A stretch of DNA of 64,000 bases from Neurospora intermedia (taxonomy: Eukaryota > Ascomycota > Sordariomycetes > Sordariales > Sordariaceae): positions 62,001 to 126,000 of the forward strand of contig BTPP01000011.1 in assembly GCA_037102815.1 (NCBI GenBank). Direction: 5' to 3'. Made by a program: the position numbers and the translations under genes. The notes under the pieces were generated by a model. The model was not told the origin of the DNA, ran no database searches, and saw only the letters and a program-made list of their open reading frames with translations. This document shows, piece by piece, positions 9,928 to 22,037 of this stretch (the first letter of the stretch is position 1; the number at the start of each line of letters is the position of its first letter).

Positions 9928-12900
9928 TCATGTCCCGGCCCTCGTCTTTTGCACAATAATCGCCGCCAAATCATTCACCGTCCCGCTGCTCAACAGCTCC
10001 AAGATCTGCAGATTGGCCCGTAACTCCTTGGCAATCCAGTTCCTCAGCTCGATGGCCGTCAAGGAATCCAACCCGTAACTCGTAATGTTCCTCGTCGCGT
10101 CCAGGTTTGCCACATCAATCGTCAACACATCCGACAGCTTCTGGAGAATGCCCTGGCCCGCAATCGCCATGGCCTCCTCGTCCGTCTTGGCTGCCCGGAA
10201 GGCATTGCCCGCAGACGCTGCGGCTTTGGGAACGTGGCCTTCACGCTCAGCGGCCGCCAGAGCCTCGGCTTTGAGTTGAGTGAAGCGCGCGTCCGAGGCA
10301 TAGTACGGCCACGACCCATCCGCCTGAACGTGTAGCTTGAGCCCGGTGAGGACTTGGGCCGGGCTGACCCCGCGGACCGCGGCAGACAACAAGGCGAGCA
10401 CTTCTTGCTCCGAGACGGTCTCGTTGCCAAAGTTGCGCATGATGTCGTCCTGCCGCTCAGCGTTCTCGGCAAGGTATCCGGCGTCGGTGACGGCTGTGAG
10501 ATCGAGCGAGGTGCCTGGGAGGCCGTTGCGCACACGATATTGCACAAACGAATCGAGGAACGTATTCGCTGCTGCGTAAGCGCCCTGGCCACGCGAGCCC
10601 AGGATACCAGCGGCCGAGGATAGAACAACAAAGTAGTCGAGGTTGGCACCTGTATCTGACAGGACGTTGTGCACATTCCAGGCCCCAGCAAATTTGGGCT
10701 GGATGACTTGGGTAAAGTCGGAAAAGGACATGCTTTCGAGGAGAACGTCCTGGGTTCTGTTAGCTGGGTTGACGTACAAGGCAAACAGGGGACGGGTCAC
10801 AACATACCCTCAACACCATGGCGGCGTGGATGACACCACAAATACTGGGCAACTCTCGAGCGCAGTCTATCACCAACTCGCGCACTTGCCGTTCATCGCT
10901 CGCGTCGCACTTCTCCACCCGGATGTGCAAGTCAGGGCAAGCAATCTCCTTCTCCAGCTGTTCAGCCATCTCCCTTCCTCCGCCGCTTCTCGACAGCAGG
11001 ACAATGTGCCGGGCACCATGCTCAGCCATGTATTTGGCCATCGATCGACCGAGGCCGCCGGTGCCACCAATGATGATATGAGTACCATCTCTCCGGAAGA
11101 TACCCCTTGACTTGCGGTACGTTGCCTGTTGCTCGTTAGCCACTTGCTCAAAATGACAAGCACCTCCAGCCATGACATACTTTGACCCGATCTTTCTCTC
11201 CAGCAGCCACCACAACGGGATACACTGTCATGCCCCCTTTCACCCACTCTAGCGCCGCTGATAGTTCAGACACCTTATAGACATGCGTCTTGGTCGGCGG
11301 CTGGAACTCTCCCTTCTCCAGCTTTTGCATGACGGCCACCAAAGTCTCTTGCATCTCCTGCGGCCTGCCCACAGTCAAGCTGACCATGTCGATGCTCACA
11401 AACGTCGCGTTAGCGCCCAATTGCGGCCTCGAACTCTGCGTCCCCGATGCCCTGATCTCTACCAACCGGCCAAAGTCAGCTAGGCACTGCCAGGCTTCGC
11501 TTTCGCCTCCATTATTTCTGCCCCCCGACACCGTCAAGATCACCTCGAACCCTGTCCCGCCGGTGGCTTCATCCAGCTTTCTTCGGATGTAAATGCTTCG
11601 CTCATCCAAGACCTTTTCTCCCGCAAAGCCCAACTTCCGCGCCGCATCGGCTTCGACGTCGTTGGTGACATACACCCACGTATCTGCGCCCAAGGGTTTG
11701 GCAATTTCCACCGCAGCGACGCTCGTCGGCCCGGACAGCTGAATCATCAATTTGGTGCCTTTGTGTACGCGACCGAGGGTGACGAGGGCTCGCCACGCGC
11801 GAGCGACATAAACGGGAATCCCGGCGCCTACTTCGGGCGTGATGTTGCTGTTCAGAGGCACCACGCTGGTTACCTTTGCTCGGGCGTGCGTGCCGAACCG
11901 GCCCTCCGCTAGGGCACAGACGCGGGCGCCGATAGCGACCTCATGAACCCCCTTGCCAACACGGGAGATGGTGCCGGAACAACCCCTCGCGATGTGGTGG
12001 TGTTGGGACGCGTCATGCTGGATGTAGTCGACATCATCAAGTGTAATCGCGCTTGCCGCTACCAGGATCTCTACCTCGTCGTCTTTCAAAACAGTCTCGG
12101 GGCGGTCTTCAAAATGGAGGTGATGCAGGTAACCCTTGGATCCATGGCTGGGTGCAAGCTCTAGTTGCCTCAGTCCGTTGAGCTCGGGAGATTCTTGGTG
12201 GAAATATTGTGTGTATGGGATGGAGGGACCAAGTTCGCGGGAGATTTCAAGGTTGAGCTGCGGATCAGGCTCCAGCCTTGGGACGTACAGCTTGCCCTGC
12301 TCCTCGGCGAATTCTAGCTCGGCGCTTTCGGAATCGCTCTCGTCGTGGGCGGCAGAAGAGGAGGAGAGGACAGACCGGTTGAATGCCTGAAGAATCAGGT
12401 TGGCTTGCTGCTCAGCAGAAAGTCTCGATTCAGGATCCAAATCCAATGCAGCAGCAACCGCCGAAGCTTCACTCCTCGCCGTCCTCAACAGACCTAGAGC
12501 CATGTTGGAGTTTGGTGAAGTCGGGAAGCGGGTTGCGCCGCGGGTTACCCAGAGCAGTCCCGCCGACGTGGTCAAAAGCTTTCTGATCTGGTTCAGTTGC
12601 TGTTCTGCAGCAGGGTTCTGGGTCGTGAGGGAGCTGAAGAGGGGTTGGTCGAGTTCGGAGAGAACCAGGAAGAAGGATTTGGTGAAGTCGGTGATCTTTT
12701 GTATGGAAGAGATCCGTGCCTGCTTTCCTGTCCGCTTCTGAATCTGGTTATAGACAGCTTTAATCAGTGGAGATGTGTCGGGATTGGGCATTTCGGTTAT
12801 GATTGCTATGTTGGAAGTGGACTTGTCCTCTGGTTCTTTTGTATCGGCCATGTTATCATCCGAGTTATCGGCGTCGGGCCTATTTTCAGTCTTGAACTCC

Positions 12901-15900
12901 TCCCATCTCACCTGGAAGCACAACTCCCTTGGCCTACCACTTTCCTCCTTTTCAGCTTCCAGACTCTCAAACTGCAACCCAGCGATCGAAATCGCCGCGG
13001 TCGTGGAGCCTGGGGAAGTAAAGGCTTCGATCATAAAGCTTGCATCACGCCCCTTGCTGCTGTTCTCTACACCAGAGTGAGCGCAAAAGGTTTGACCGGG
13101 CTTCTTCTTCCATCGCGACCTGATAGTCAAGTGTCTGATCGCTGCCGGCAAGTACGACGTTCCAGTGGACTTATCTTGCATCCCGGCGCCCAAACTCAAC
13201 AAAGGAAGCTGCAGCAGCTCATCCAACAGCGCTGGATGAATTCTGTACCCAGTCTCATGGCCCAACGGCATCTCCGTTTTGGTCTCTCTCACCATACAGT
13301 TAGCCGCAGCGGTGTTTTCATTCGCTGTCACCTCCGTCAAAGTCTTGAAGCTGCTGGGGTATTGAGCACCGACGGAGGAAGCCAGGTGACCGTAGATGGT
13401 CTCGCTCGAGTGAAGCTCCAGATTATGCGGGTGTGTGGCCCTCGCGTGCTCAAGCTTCTGTTCGAGCTTCTTCTTGTCCAGGGAAGCGGAGGCAGAGGCG
13501 CTGTGCCCGGAGCAGGGAGGTGTGCCGGGGGCTGTTGAACATTGGGCCTGGGCGGCTGGCACGTCTGCTTCGGTGGTATTATCAACGTATGTGGAGCCAC
13601 TGTCTGAGGCCGAGGATGAAGCGGGTTTTGGAGATGAAGAACCGGATGCGGAGTCGGACTGTCCATCTACGGAAGAGGCGGAGGTGACAGTGTCCTCGCC
13701 GAAGGTTACAGTCTTGGGATGAGACTGCGCCCGCGGCCTTGACAAGCCGAGAGGCTGGCGGACAGGCGAGGTAGAGTCAGCCTTGACAAAACCTGTGCAA
13801 TGCTCAAGCCACCCGCGACTCTCCTCAAACGAGGTGATTCGAAACGAGTCTTGCCGGCCAGTATCGTCGCCAGGCCGGATGGTAAGCAGCACCTCGTACT
13901 CCTTCTCCTCATCCTCCAGCCACAACTGCTCCTCCACTCTCAGGTCTTTGACCTCAAACTTGCTTGCATCCCCCTCTAGCCTCATCAAATCCAGCTGCCA
14001 CGCCGCCTCCACCACCATGGCCACAAACCCCGACACTGGGAAGACCATCCTCCGTCTTTGACCTTGACCTTGGACAGCATAGTCCTTCAACCAAGGTAAG
14101 ACCCCTCCACTCAACACATTCCTCCAGGTAGGCTCTATATCTGAACTCCAATCTGCCAGGACGCCCAACAAATCATGTCTCGGGAATGGCTTCAACCGAT
14201 GCTGCCTTGTAATCCTGCTCTCGGCCCAATACGACTGCCTAGTCCAGGGATAGCTGTACAGCCCCGCTACCAGGTCCGGACGCTCGTACTCCTCCCGGTT
14301 GTGGTTGATGTTGAACCAGTTTAGCCCCTGAAAGCCCCGGGTGAAAAGAACACCGGTCGCTTCGAGGGCGGATTGCGCGGCGGACTTGGCGCGATCAAGG
14401 ACAGAGAGGTAGGTGAGCTTGGTGGCCACTGCAGCGGTGTTGCCGGCGCCAGGGGGGGAAGTCCCTGTGGACGGCGTGGAGGTAGAAGGGGAAGTGCCGA
14501 GGGAAGGAGAAGAGAGGGACTTGATGGTTTGCATTATCGGACCTTTCAACGCCGCATGGGGCCCAACTTCAAGCAGGATATCCGGCCGGAAGCCGGAGAT
14601 GAGGTGTTGCAACGCCGAGGAAAAGCGGACGGGCTGGGTGAGGTTGTTGACCCAGTAAGACGGCCCCAGCTCCGACAGAGAGGACAGGCGGCGGGCGTGC
14701 AGGGACGAGTAAAACTCGACGGTTGAAGAGGAGCGCGATTCAGGTGGCTGAATGTGCGACACGGCTTGGAGGTATTTGTCGGCAATCAAGGCCATGTGCG
14801 GGGAGTGGTAGGCGACGTCGACGAACAGCTTACGGTTGAAGGTGCCCTTCTTCTGGAACAGCTCGGCGACCCGGTCGATAGCGGATTCGTCGCCCGATAT
14901 GGTGGTGGAAGAGGGCGAGTTTTCGCAGGCCACTACCGCTTCGGATGCCGAGGTGTTGATTTGCTGGAGAAGAGGTGCGCATTCTTCGGCTCCGGAGCCC
15001 ACGGCTAGCATGGAGCCTCTGAGTTCGGGGTACGCTTTCTTCAGCTCGACGATCATCTGGCCGCGGTAGTAAGCGGCTTGCATCGCTCCTTCAAATGTCA
15101 GCGCGCCAGCTGCGTATGCAGCACCAATCTCGCCGGAGGAGTGGCCCGTGACAGCACCAGGCTTGATGCCGAATGAGTCCAGCAGGTCGACCAAGGCCAA
15201 CTGCACAGCGGAACAGATGGGCTGGGAGATGTGCGCCTGCCCTACTTTGGTCGTCTCCTTATCCCGCGTGAGTTCTTCGTAAATGGAGAAATCAGCGCCC
15301 ACCTTCCGCAGAGCTTCATCGGCTCGCTTGATGGCCTTCAGGTAAAGGGGATGGGTCTGCAAGAGCTCACGGCCCATGGCATACCATTGCGCTCCCTGGC
15401 CGGTGAAGATGAATGCCAGACGTGGTTGTTCTGACGAAGCGCGCATGGGAGTGAGGTCGTGTCCGTTTAGCGATCCCGCAAGACCAGAACAAATCGACTC
15501 AACGATGGCCACCCTCCACGGGAAATGCGACCTTCGCTGGCAGAGTGTATACGCCAAATTCCGCGGCATGGTGGTCTGATACAGCTCGGCATGCTGCTCC
15601 AACCAGATACCCAGTTCCTTGATACTCGTCCTTAGCGCCTGCTCATCGTTGGCGGACAGCACAAAGAGCCTCGGAGTGGTGTACGCGCCGTGTTCGCCCA
15701 GCTCGATCCTGCGATGGATTGGTGGCCCAGCCAAGATACACGTCGAATTGCTCCCGGAAAACCCAAAGTTGTTGACGCATGCATACTTCTTGTGTGCCGG
15801 CCATGGCTTCTGCTGTTTGGCGACCGTCATGTTCCATTCCTTGAATGGAATCTCTGGGTTTTCCTTGTCAAAATCCGCATTGGGGAGGATGAACCCGTAG

Positions 15901-17238
15901 TAAAGCGAGAGCACTCCTTTGATCACCGAGACCAGACCGCTCGCGCATTCAAGATGGCCGACATTTGGTTTGCTGCTGCCGATATACAGTGGGTCGTCTG
16001 CGGACAAATACCGGCCCACGGCCTTGTATATGGCTGTAGCCTCGATCGGATCGCCCTTCTTCGTGCCGGTACCGTGGGCTTCGAAAAAGCCAACCTCACG
16101 TGGGTCGATCTTGGCGGCAGTGAAGACGTCTCGCAAAAGCTGTTCTTGCTCGTCCGGGGAGGGAGCAACGATGCCGACGGTGCGACCATTGTGGGAGACC
16201 CCGCTGTGGCTGATGACGGAGAAAATGTGGTCGTTGTCTTTGAATGCTTTTTCGACGGGTTTCAGAATTATTACTGCACAGCCCTCGCCGCGGGCGTAGC
16301 CGGACCTGGCCCTATGATCGAAGGCGTACGTCCGTCCTTCGTCAGAAAAGAGACGAAGCATGGACATGGACACCCATACATCCGGTTGAGTTATAAGATG
16401 GCTCGCTCCCACCACTGCCGCGTCGCACTCGCCGTTTCTGATGGACTGGACGGCGAGATGCAGAGCGTGCAAGGATGAGGAGCACGCCGTGTCAACGGTG
16501 AAGGTCGGGCCGTGCAAGTTAAAGTAGTACGCTAGTCGGCCGGACAAGAAGGCTGGTTGGTTGCCGGTGGCATCGAACGAGGGGATCGTGTCGAGATCCC
16601 GAATATGCGAAAATCGGTGCTCGCCGTAGTTCCCACCAATGAAGACGCCGGTGCGGGTGCCTGCAATGTGCTCGCGTGGTATGCCGCCGCTCTCCAAGGC
16701 TTCATAGGTGCATTCCATTAGGAGACGCTGGGCTGGGTCTGTGTTCAGGTCCTGTTAGCCATTGCTTCCTTTATATGCCCTATCAACCCCCTTAAACTCC
16801 TTTCTCCTCCTTTTCTCTCCACTCCTTTTCCCCCGTTCGCTTTTGTCTCCCTGTTTACGGGGGACCAACAAACGCAAAACAGAAAAGGTACTAACCCATG
16901 GCCTCCGCCTCCCGTCTTGTGACATCAAAGAACGCCGCGTCGAACCCGCTCAGATCCTGCTTGATGAAGTATCCGCCCTGCGAGTTGAACGTCCCCTTGT
17001 GGTCCGGATCCGGGTGGTTGTAGGCTTCCTGGTTGAATCGGTCTTTGGGAACTTTGGACCAACCTGACCGCCCGCGGCACATCATGCGGTAGAAATCCCC
17101 TGGTGTCTCAACACCCCCAGGAAGGCGGCAGGACATGCCTACGATTGCTACCGGGGCCGGGGTGCCGGAGGGTTGCTGTTTGGGCGGGGGAGCCGGGCCG
17201 GCGGTGGCCCCCCTGGCTTCAGGGTCGCGGGATGCCAT
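9928..17238 (-). CDS. Highly reducing type I polyketide synthase (KS-AT-DH-ER-KR-ACP)
   Basis: This is an iterative fungal polyketide synthase of 2346 residues. The exons are 16896-17238, 11181-16738, 10808-11125 and 9928-10749, with introns of 157, 55 and 58 bp. The ketosynthase has Cys200 (TACSSS), His336 (EAHGTGT) and His376 (NVGHLE). The acyltransferase has Ser648 in GHSSG. The dehydratase starts near 970. Its first-hotdog His is replaced by Tyr1001 (WLKDYAVQG), eight extra residues follow, and its second catalytic Asp lies near 1287 (HPALLDELLQ). A Ser-rich low-complexity stretch (about 1125-1200) splits the two hotdogs. The enoylreductase-like region (about 1620-1960) lacks the usual glycine-rich NADPH loop and reads LSGPTSVAA instead. 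The ketoreductase keeps GGTGGLG (1987-1993) and Ser2117/2118, Tyr2131 and Asn2135. The carrier domain has Ser2302 (GLDSL). No methyltransferase and no thioesterase is present. The likely product is a ketoreduced but not dehydrated chain. A possible release enzyme is encoded divergently at 20648. Confidence 0.93.
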
Positions 17239-20200
17239 TTTGATTGGTTCTCGGATGTGTTATGATGAGTCGCTCGGAATGAATAAGAATGCTTCGTGTG
17301 CAAAATACCAAGGAGATTATTGGCGAGAAAGAACTTGTCTTGATATACTCGTCAAGGCGGTGTTGCTGATAGAAGGTGGATGATTTGGATAACCCGTGTG
17401 GAAGTAGGGTAGTGTCGGACGGGGAGAGATGGATGATGGAAGGAGTGAGAGCGGGAAGGAGGGGGGGGGGGGGGGGGGGGGGTGAAGGTGGAAGGGTTGG
17501 TCTAAGAATTGGAAGTGAAAGTGAGTTGGGAAGGTACCGCGTCTCTGTCGTTTTGGTGTCTACCTGCCGGTTTATGGACCAGTCACCAGCAGGCGCTCTT
17601 CCACTTGAAAGGTTGTCAATCACCCCGAGTCCAGATGGAGGTCACTATCGTTGCTGGGTAACAGGTAGTGAGCAGTCCGCTTGACAAGATCAAGTACTCA
17701 GCCGCTTCTTGGTCAGTCCACGTCACAGCTGCCAGATGTCGGAAAGAGTGAAACAAGAGAGGGACTGAAAAGAGGTGATGAGAGACGAGGTGAGGTGGAG
17801 TGAGGGGAAAGCCTTTAACGACGACCAAAGAGAGCGACAACCATCAACGACGAAGATTGACTGCTGGAAATCTGATGGCGGCTTGATCGAGATGTCGGTC
17901 AATTTGGTGGTCCCCTCGTCACTGAGGCATGGGCTAGCTTATGAGAAGAATTGAAGTGAGTATTTAGTCTTATGAGGGTCTGTTCTTACAGTTGACAGTC
18001 ACGGACACAGCCGCAGCGAGGTTAGAGGACAACATGTGAGAGAGTGACGGGGCATCACGCTTTCGCCCGCTATCACTCCATAGCTGCTTGCAGATATCTG
18101 GAGATAACTACGTTGCCGCAGTAAAGAACTCTCCTTTGTGGCTGGACACAAACAACCTTACTGTGCAGAGGTAGGTATGGCTGGAGGGCTATGTCGCCTT
18201 CTCATGCACAATGCAGTCTCTCCAGCTGACAACCCAACCTGACGCGATCGTCCGTCTGTACCCCAGACTCCGGGACCAATCGATCGATCCTACAACCGAC
18301 CTACTGCCCGTAACCCTTAAAGGCGCTTGAAGGAAAGCTTGGCGTGATTCGAAGGAAGTCGGAATGATCCCTTCCCAACACAAAGAGGCTTCCGAAACCT
18401 TTCGATTTCTGCTTCAACGACTGCGTCTAGCTCCATACATAACCCCGTGGCCCTGGCCAGCTCGCTCTCTCCATCAACGACTGACCCAACATGAAGACGA
18501 CGACCTCGAACCATCTCTCTTGCATTCGCCGCCCAGCTTTCGAGCATTTGCGCATGGGTGTGCCAAGCTCGACTCATGGGAGCTTATTTTAGTATGATTA
18601 AGCAAGCCTCATTACTCAGCTCGTGCCGGGCTGCACGTCCAGACCCGTAATTTCGAGCAATTTGAGTTGGGGATGGTGCCTACAGGTAAAGCAGGCTTCA
18701 CTCTAACAATTTCTTAGCAGCCGTCAACGACTGGCCGTGTGGTTGTTGGACAATCATTTTTAACGCTGCTCGCTGGCCTGGCCAATATGGACCCCAACCA
18801 TAAGAGGCTATAGAGGTACCGACATGTGAACACGCTTGCTCTCTAACTCCTCCTCAACCACAACCCAGGCTGGAGAAGCCCACACGGACCATAGTCTATC
18901 TAACCTCGTTGGGCTGTTTTTCTACCATCTATGCTTGTTTGGCCTGTTCTCTGCTTTTCTCGGACGTCACATATGAAGCAATGCTCCTGAGGCATCATCG
19001 TGCCGACCGGTGCATACTCGCAAACAGGAATAGGAACACAAACCCCACGACGCGTACACTACACGCGTAAAACGATCTCGGAAGGAGAACCAGAACCCGA
19101 GGGCCGAATCCGAGGAAAGTCCAGCTCTACCTCTCAGGTGTTGTTTCCCAACAGAGCACCACACAGGCTCAGCCAACGTCGGAGAGTGGCTCAATAGTGC
19201 TAGTAGGGAGAGGAGGGAAGGAGGATGGCACTGAGGTCACCCCCAAACCCATCAAATGTGTAATAGAAAACTTAAGCAGTCACGCTATCTCGTGCGACAC
19301 CGACAGAGATCCAGCTGCGACCCATAATTCGCCCAACGTATTCCGACAGCCACATTATATCCATTTCCTACAGTACCTAGGTATTCAACACCGAAAGGCT
19401 GGTGTGCCAGCCACATGGCCCCAGTTCACACAACCTATCACCTTCAGCCTCTTCCTCCTCAACGCCGACAAAAAGAAAAAAGAACCATCCTCGGCGTAAC
19501 ACTCGTACACCATCTCGAAGTACAACGAACTTTCGACGCCTCAACCCGATAGCAAGGGTCCAGCGCTACCTTTCAGGTGTATCACAACAGGGCACATATG
19601 GACTCAGCCAAAAAAGAGTAGAGGTAGGGAGGGAAGAGAGAGGACGTTGATGGGAAGGGGGAAGGGGAGAAGCTTAAGCCGAATATCTCCAATTTACCTA
19701 CTGTAACGCAATGTTCGCCAGCCATGCGCTTTTCAAGAAGATGCGAACAAGAAAAACAAGAAAAAAAAAAGAACAAAGAAAAAAGAAAGAAGAGATTTCG
19801 ACCAGCACCCTAAATCTTCCCGCCAGCAAGTATGCTGTCGACAAAAAAAAAACATCCATGCTTTCCCGACGTGAAAAGCACATTAAATCTACATATGTAC
19901 CGCGTCTAATGGGAGGACACCAATTTGTCGTTCCCTCTTCAGACTGGTAAAACCTCCGATGTCGCCTGTCCCCCAACGATCTGCTAAAGCCGTACAACAG
20001 TTGCTGATCGGAGATAGACTAGTGACGCGAATCAAGGACGCTACCTCTGAGTCAAAAGCAATGGCCAAACTACCTAGAAATCTATGTCGCGGTACTAATG
20101 GAACTCACCTGAATGGCTGGCATGCTGCGGCGCGTCAACACCATCCACTGCTCGTGACACGCCAGGCATGCTCAACCCCCTCATTTTTTTCACGGATGGC

Positions 20201-20647
20201 ATGAACCCCGCAGTTCTTAGTCCCAACTTCTCAAGACTAAGGTAAGATATATTTGTGGGATGGGACTTCGTCGCGGCCCAGCATGAGCTGAAATTCGCAG
20301 TAGCGTCTCAGCAAACGTCCATAATCTCATTTAAAAAAGAGCTAACGCCCATAGTACAGAATGGTCACGCGGAATCCACGATCGAGAGAACTTCGTCGCG
20401 TGATAGTCGCCCAAGTCCCCGTACCATACCAACGAAGGAAGTCGCCACCAGGCCTGGAACATCACCAGGAAGGGAAGGGCATAATAACGGCACGGTCAAC
20501 CGCGACAGTGGATGGAAAATGGTGTCAAGTTTTCAATTCATCCTCTTAACAATTTTCTTGACTTTGTTCCTGTGCCGACGAATCCGAACGACATTGGGTC
20601 TCAAAAGACGAGAGGGAAAAGAGCGTTTACGATACAAGGAAGTCAAG
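17239..20647. other. Divergent intergenic region between PKS and hydrolase
   Basis: 3.4 kb separate the two start codons. I find no convincing gene. Scattered frames of 60-130 codons lack motifs. The region presumably holds the promoters of both genes. It contains a G22 tract 220 bp upstream of the synthase start and A-rich purine runs near 19740-19800. Confidence 0.5.
17461..17482. repeat. Homopolymer G tract of about 22 bases
   Basis: An uninterrupted run of G (C on the synthase strand) lies about 220 bp upstream of the synthase start codon. Such runs can form G-quadruplexes and are prone to length error in sequencing. Confidence 0.8.
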
Positions 20648-22037
20648 ATGAAGTTTCTCTGCCTCCCTGGTGCCTACGGCAGTGCACAGGTTTGTAAACC
20701 CCCTGATCTTCTTTCCTTCTTTCTTTTGTTCTTCTCCCCTTGGTTGAAATCTTGCAGGAAAGTTCCCCGGAATTGCATAACACCTCTTTTCTGCACATAC
20801 AACAAGAGATGCCGTCCAACTCCAATCCCCCGCAGCGTGGTCAAACTGTACTTGCATCCAAGACATCAATGACTGACAGCTCTGACCCGCTTTCCAGAAC
20901 TTCGAAGTCCAATTCGGTCCTCTCGCGAAAGAATTCAAACGCCGTGGTCTCGGCACTTTCACCTACTCGCAAGGCACGCACGAAGTTGCCGCGCCCCCCG
21001 GTTGGGAAGACTACTTTGGCAAACCCCCTCTCTACCGGTTCCTCGACGTCTCCCAAGGCGATGCCTTTGAGACTCTACGCCGGCTGCGCCACGTACCGCG
21101 CGGCCTGAACCCCGAAGACACCATGCGCCAGCTGCAGGGTGCGACGGTCGAGGAGGACTGGCACCAAGAGGCCTGGCGCCACGCTCTGAATGGCGTCTTC
21201 AAGACGATCGATGAAGATCCGGAGATCGATGCCATCCTTGGCTACAGCGAGGGCGCCATGGTGGCGGCGAGCACGATTGTGGAGGAGGTGGAGCGGTGCG
21301 CGCGAGAGAAGGGGAGGGAGAGAAGAATCAAGGTTCATTATTTGCATACCTACCCTTATTTGAGTGGAGTTTATCTCCTAGAGTACCGAGACGCTGACGT
21401 GGAACATGGGGATGTACAACAACTATAGTTTGCCATCTTCATCGCAGGCGCACCGCCCCTCAAGTTCGAAGGGGATAAGCGTATCACGGCGCAACTATAC
21501 GACGAAGTCGGCACGTGCATCGACATCCCGACCCTTCACATCTTCGGCTGCGACGACGCCTTCCTTACCTCGGCAGTCGCCTTGTTCAACGTCTGCGAGC
21601 CGAGCAGCGCAGTCATGTACGATCACGGACTCGGCCACATTGTGCCTCGTGACGCTGAGAATGTGGCCCGCCTTGGAACCGTCCTCAGCAATCTCATCCC
21701 GAAAGTCGAAGACCAAATCAAAAGGGCGGCACACTTTAGCAGGAAGGAAAAGAGGAGGGAGGAAAAGGAGGCGAAGGACAAGCGGAGGGTAGCTGCTGCG
21801 GCCGAGAGCGGTCAGGGAGTGGGAGAGGGAGTGCGACCGGGAATGCACCAGCGCGGACACTCGCACCTTTCTGCTACATCGACGCAGGGACACAGCAGTT
21901 CGGGCCCGACAACGAGCGGAAGCATCACGCCGGCGGAGGTGGACTTTACGGTTGGTATGTTTGTTTTTCTCAGTGTCTTGTGTCACGTGGGAGGCTACTA
22001 ACTTGCAGAAGCTATGCTGAAGGGGACGGACGTCTAG
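20648..22037 (+). CDS. FSH-family serine hydrolase, LovG-like
   Basis: This is an alpha/beta hydrolase of the FSH1 (DUF341) family. The exons are 20648-20689, 20898-21332, 21429-21954 and 22009-22037, giving 343 residues. It opens with MKFLCLPGAYGSAQ, the first beta strand and oxyanion loop typical of the family. The nucleophile elbow is GYSEG with Ser131. The acid is probably Asp202 (FGCDDAF) and the base His229 (GLGHIVP), so the triad looks complete. The core ends near residue 255. A basic, Lys/Arg/Glu-rich and then Ser/Thr-rich tail of about 85 residues follows, longer than in most family members. There is no signal peptide, so it should be cytosolic. Members such as LovG hydrolyse the thioester that holds a finished chain on a reducing polyketide synthase. 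The synthase next door has no release domain, so that role is plausible here but inferred from position. The second intron uses a weak GTTCAT donor, the least certain junction in the model. Confidence 0.88.

Noticed and set aside
12597-13538. 313-codon plus-strand frame inside the polyketide synthase
   Set aside because: It is antisense to a conserved synthase region and has no motif of its own.
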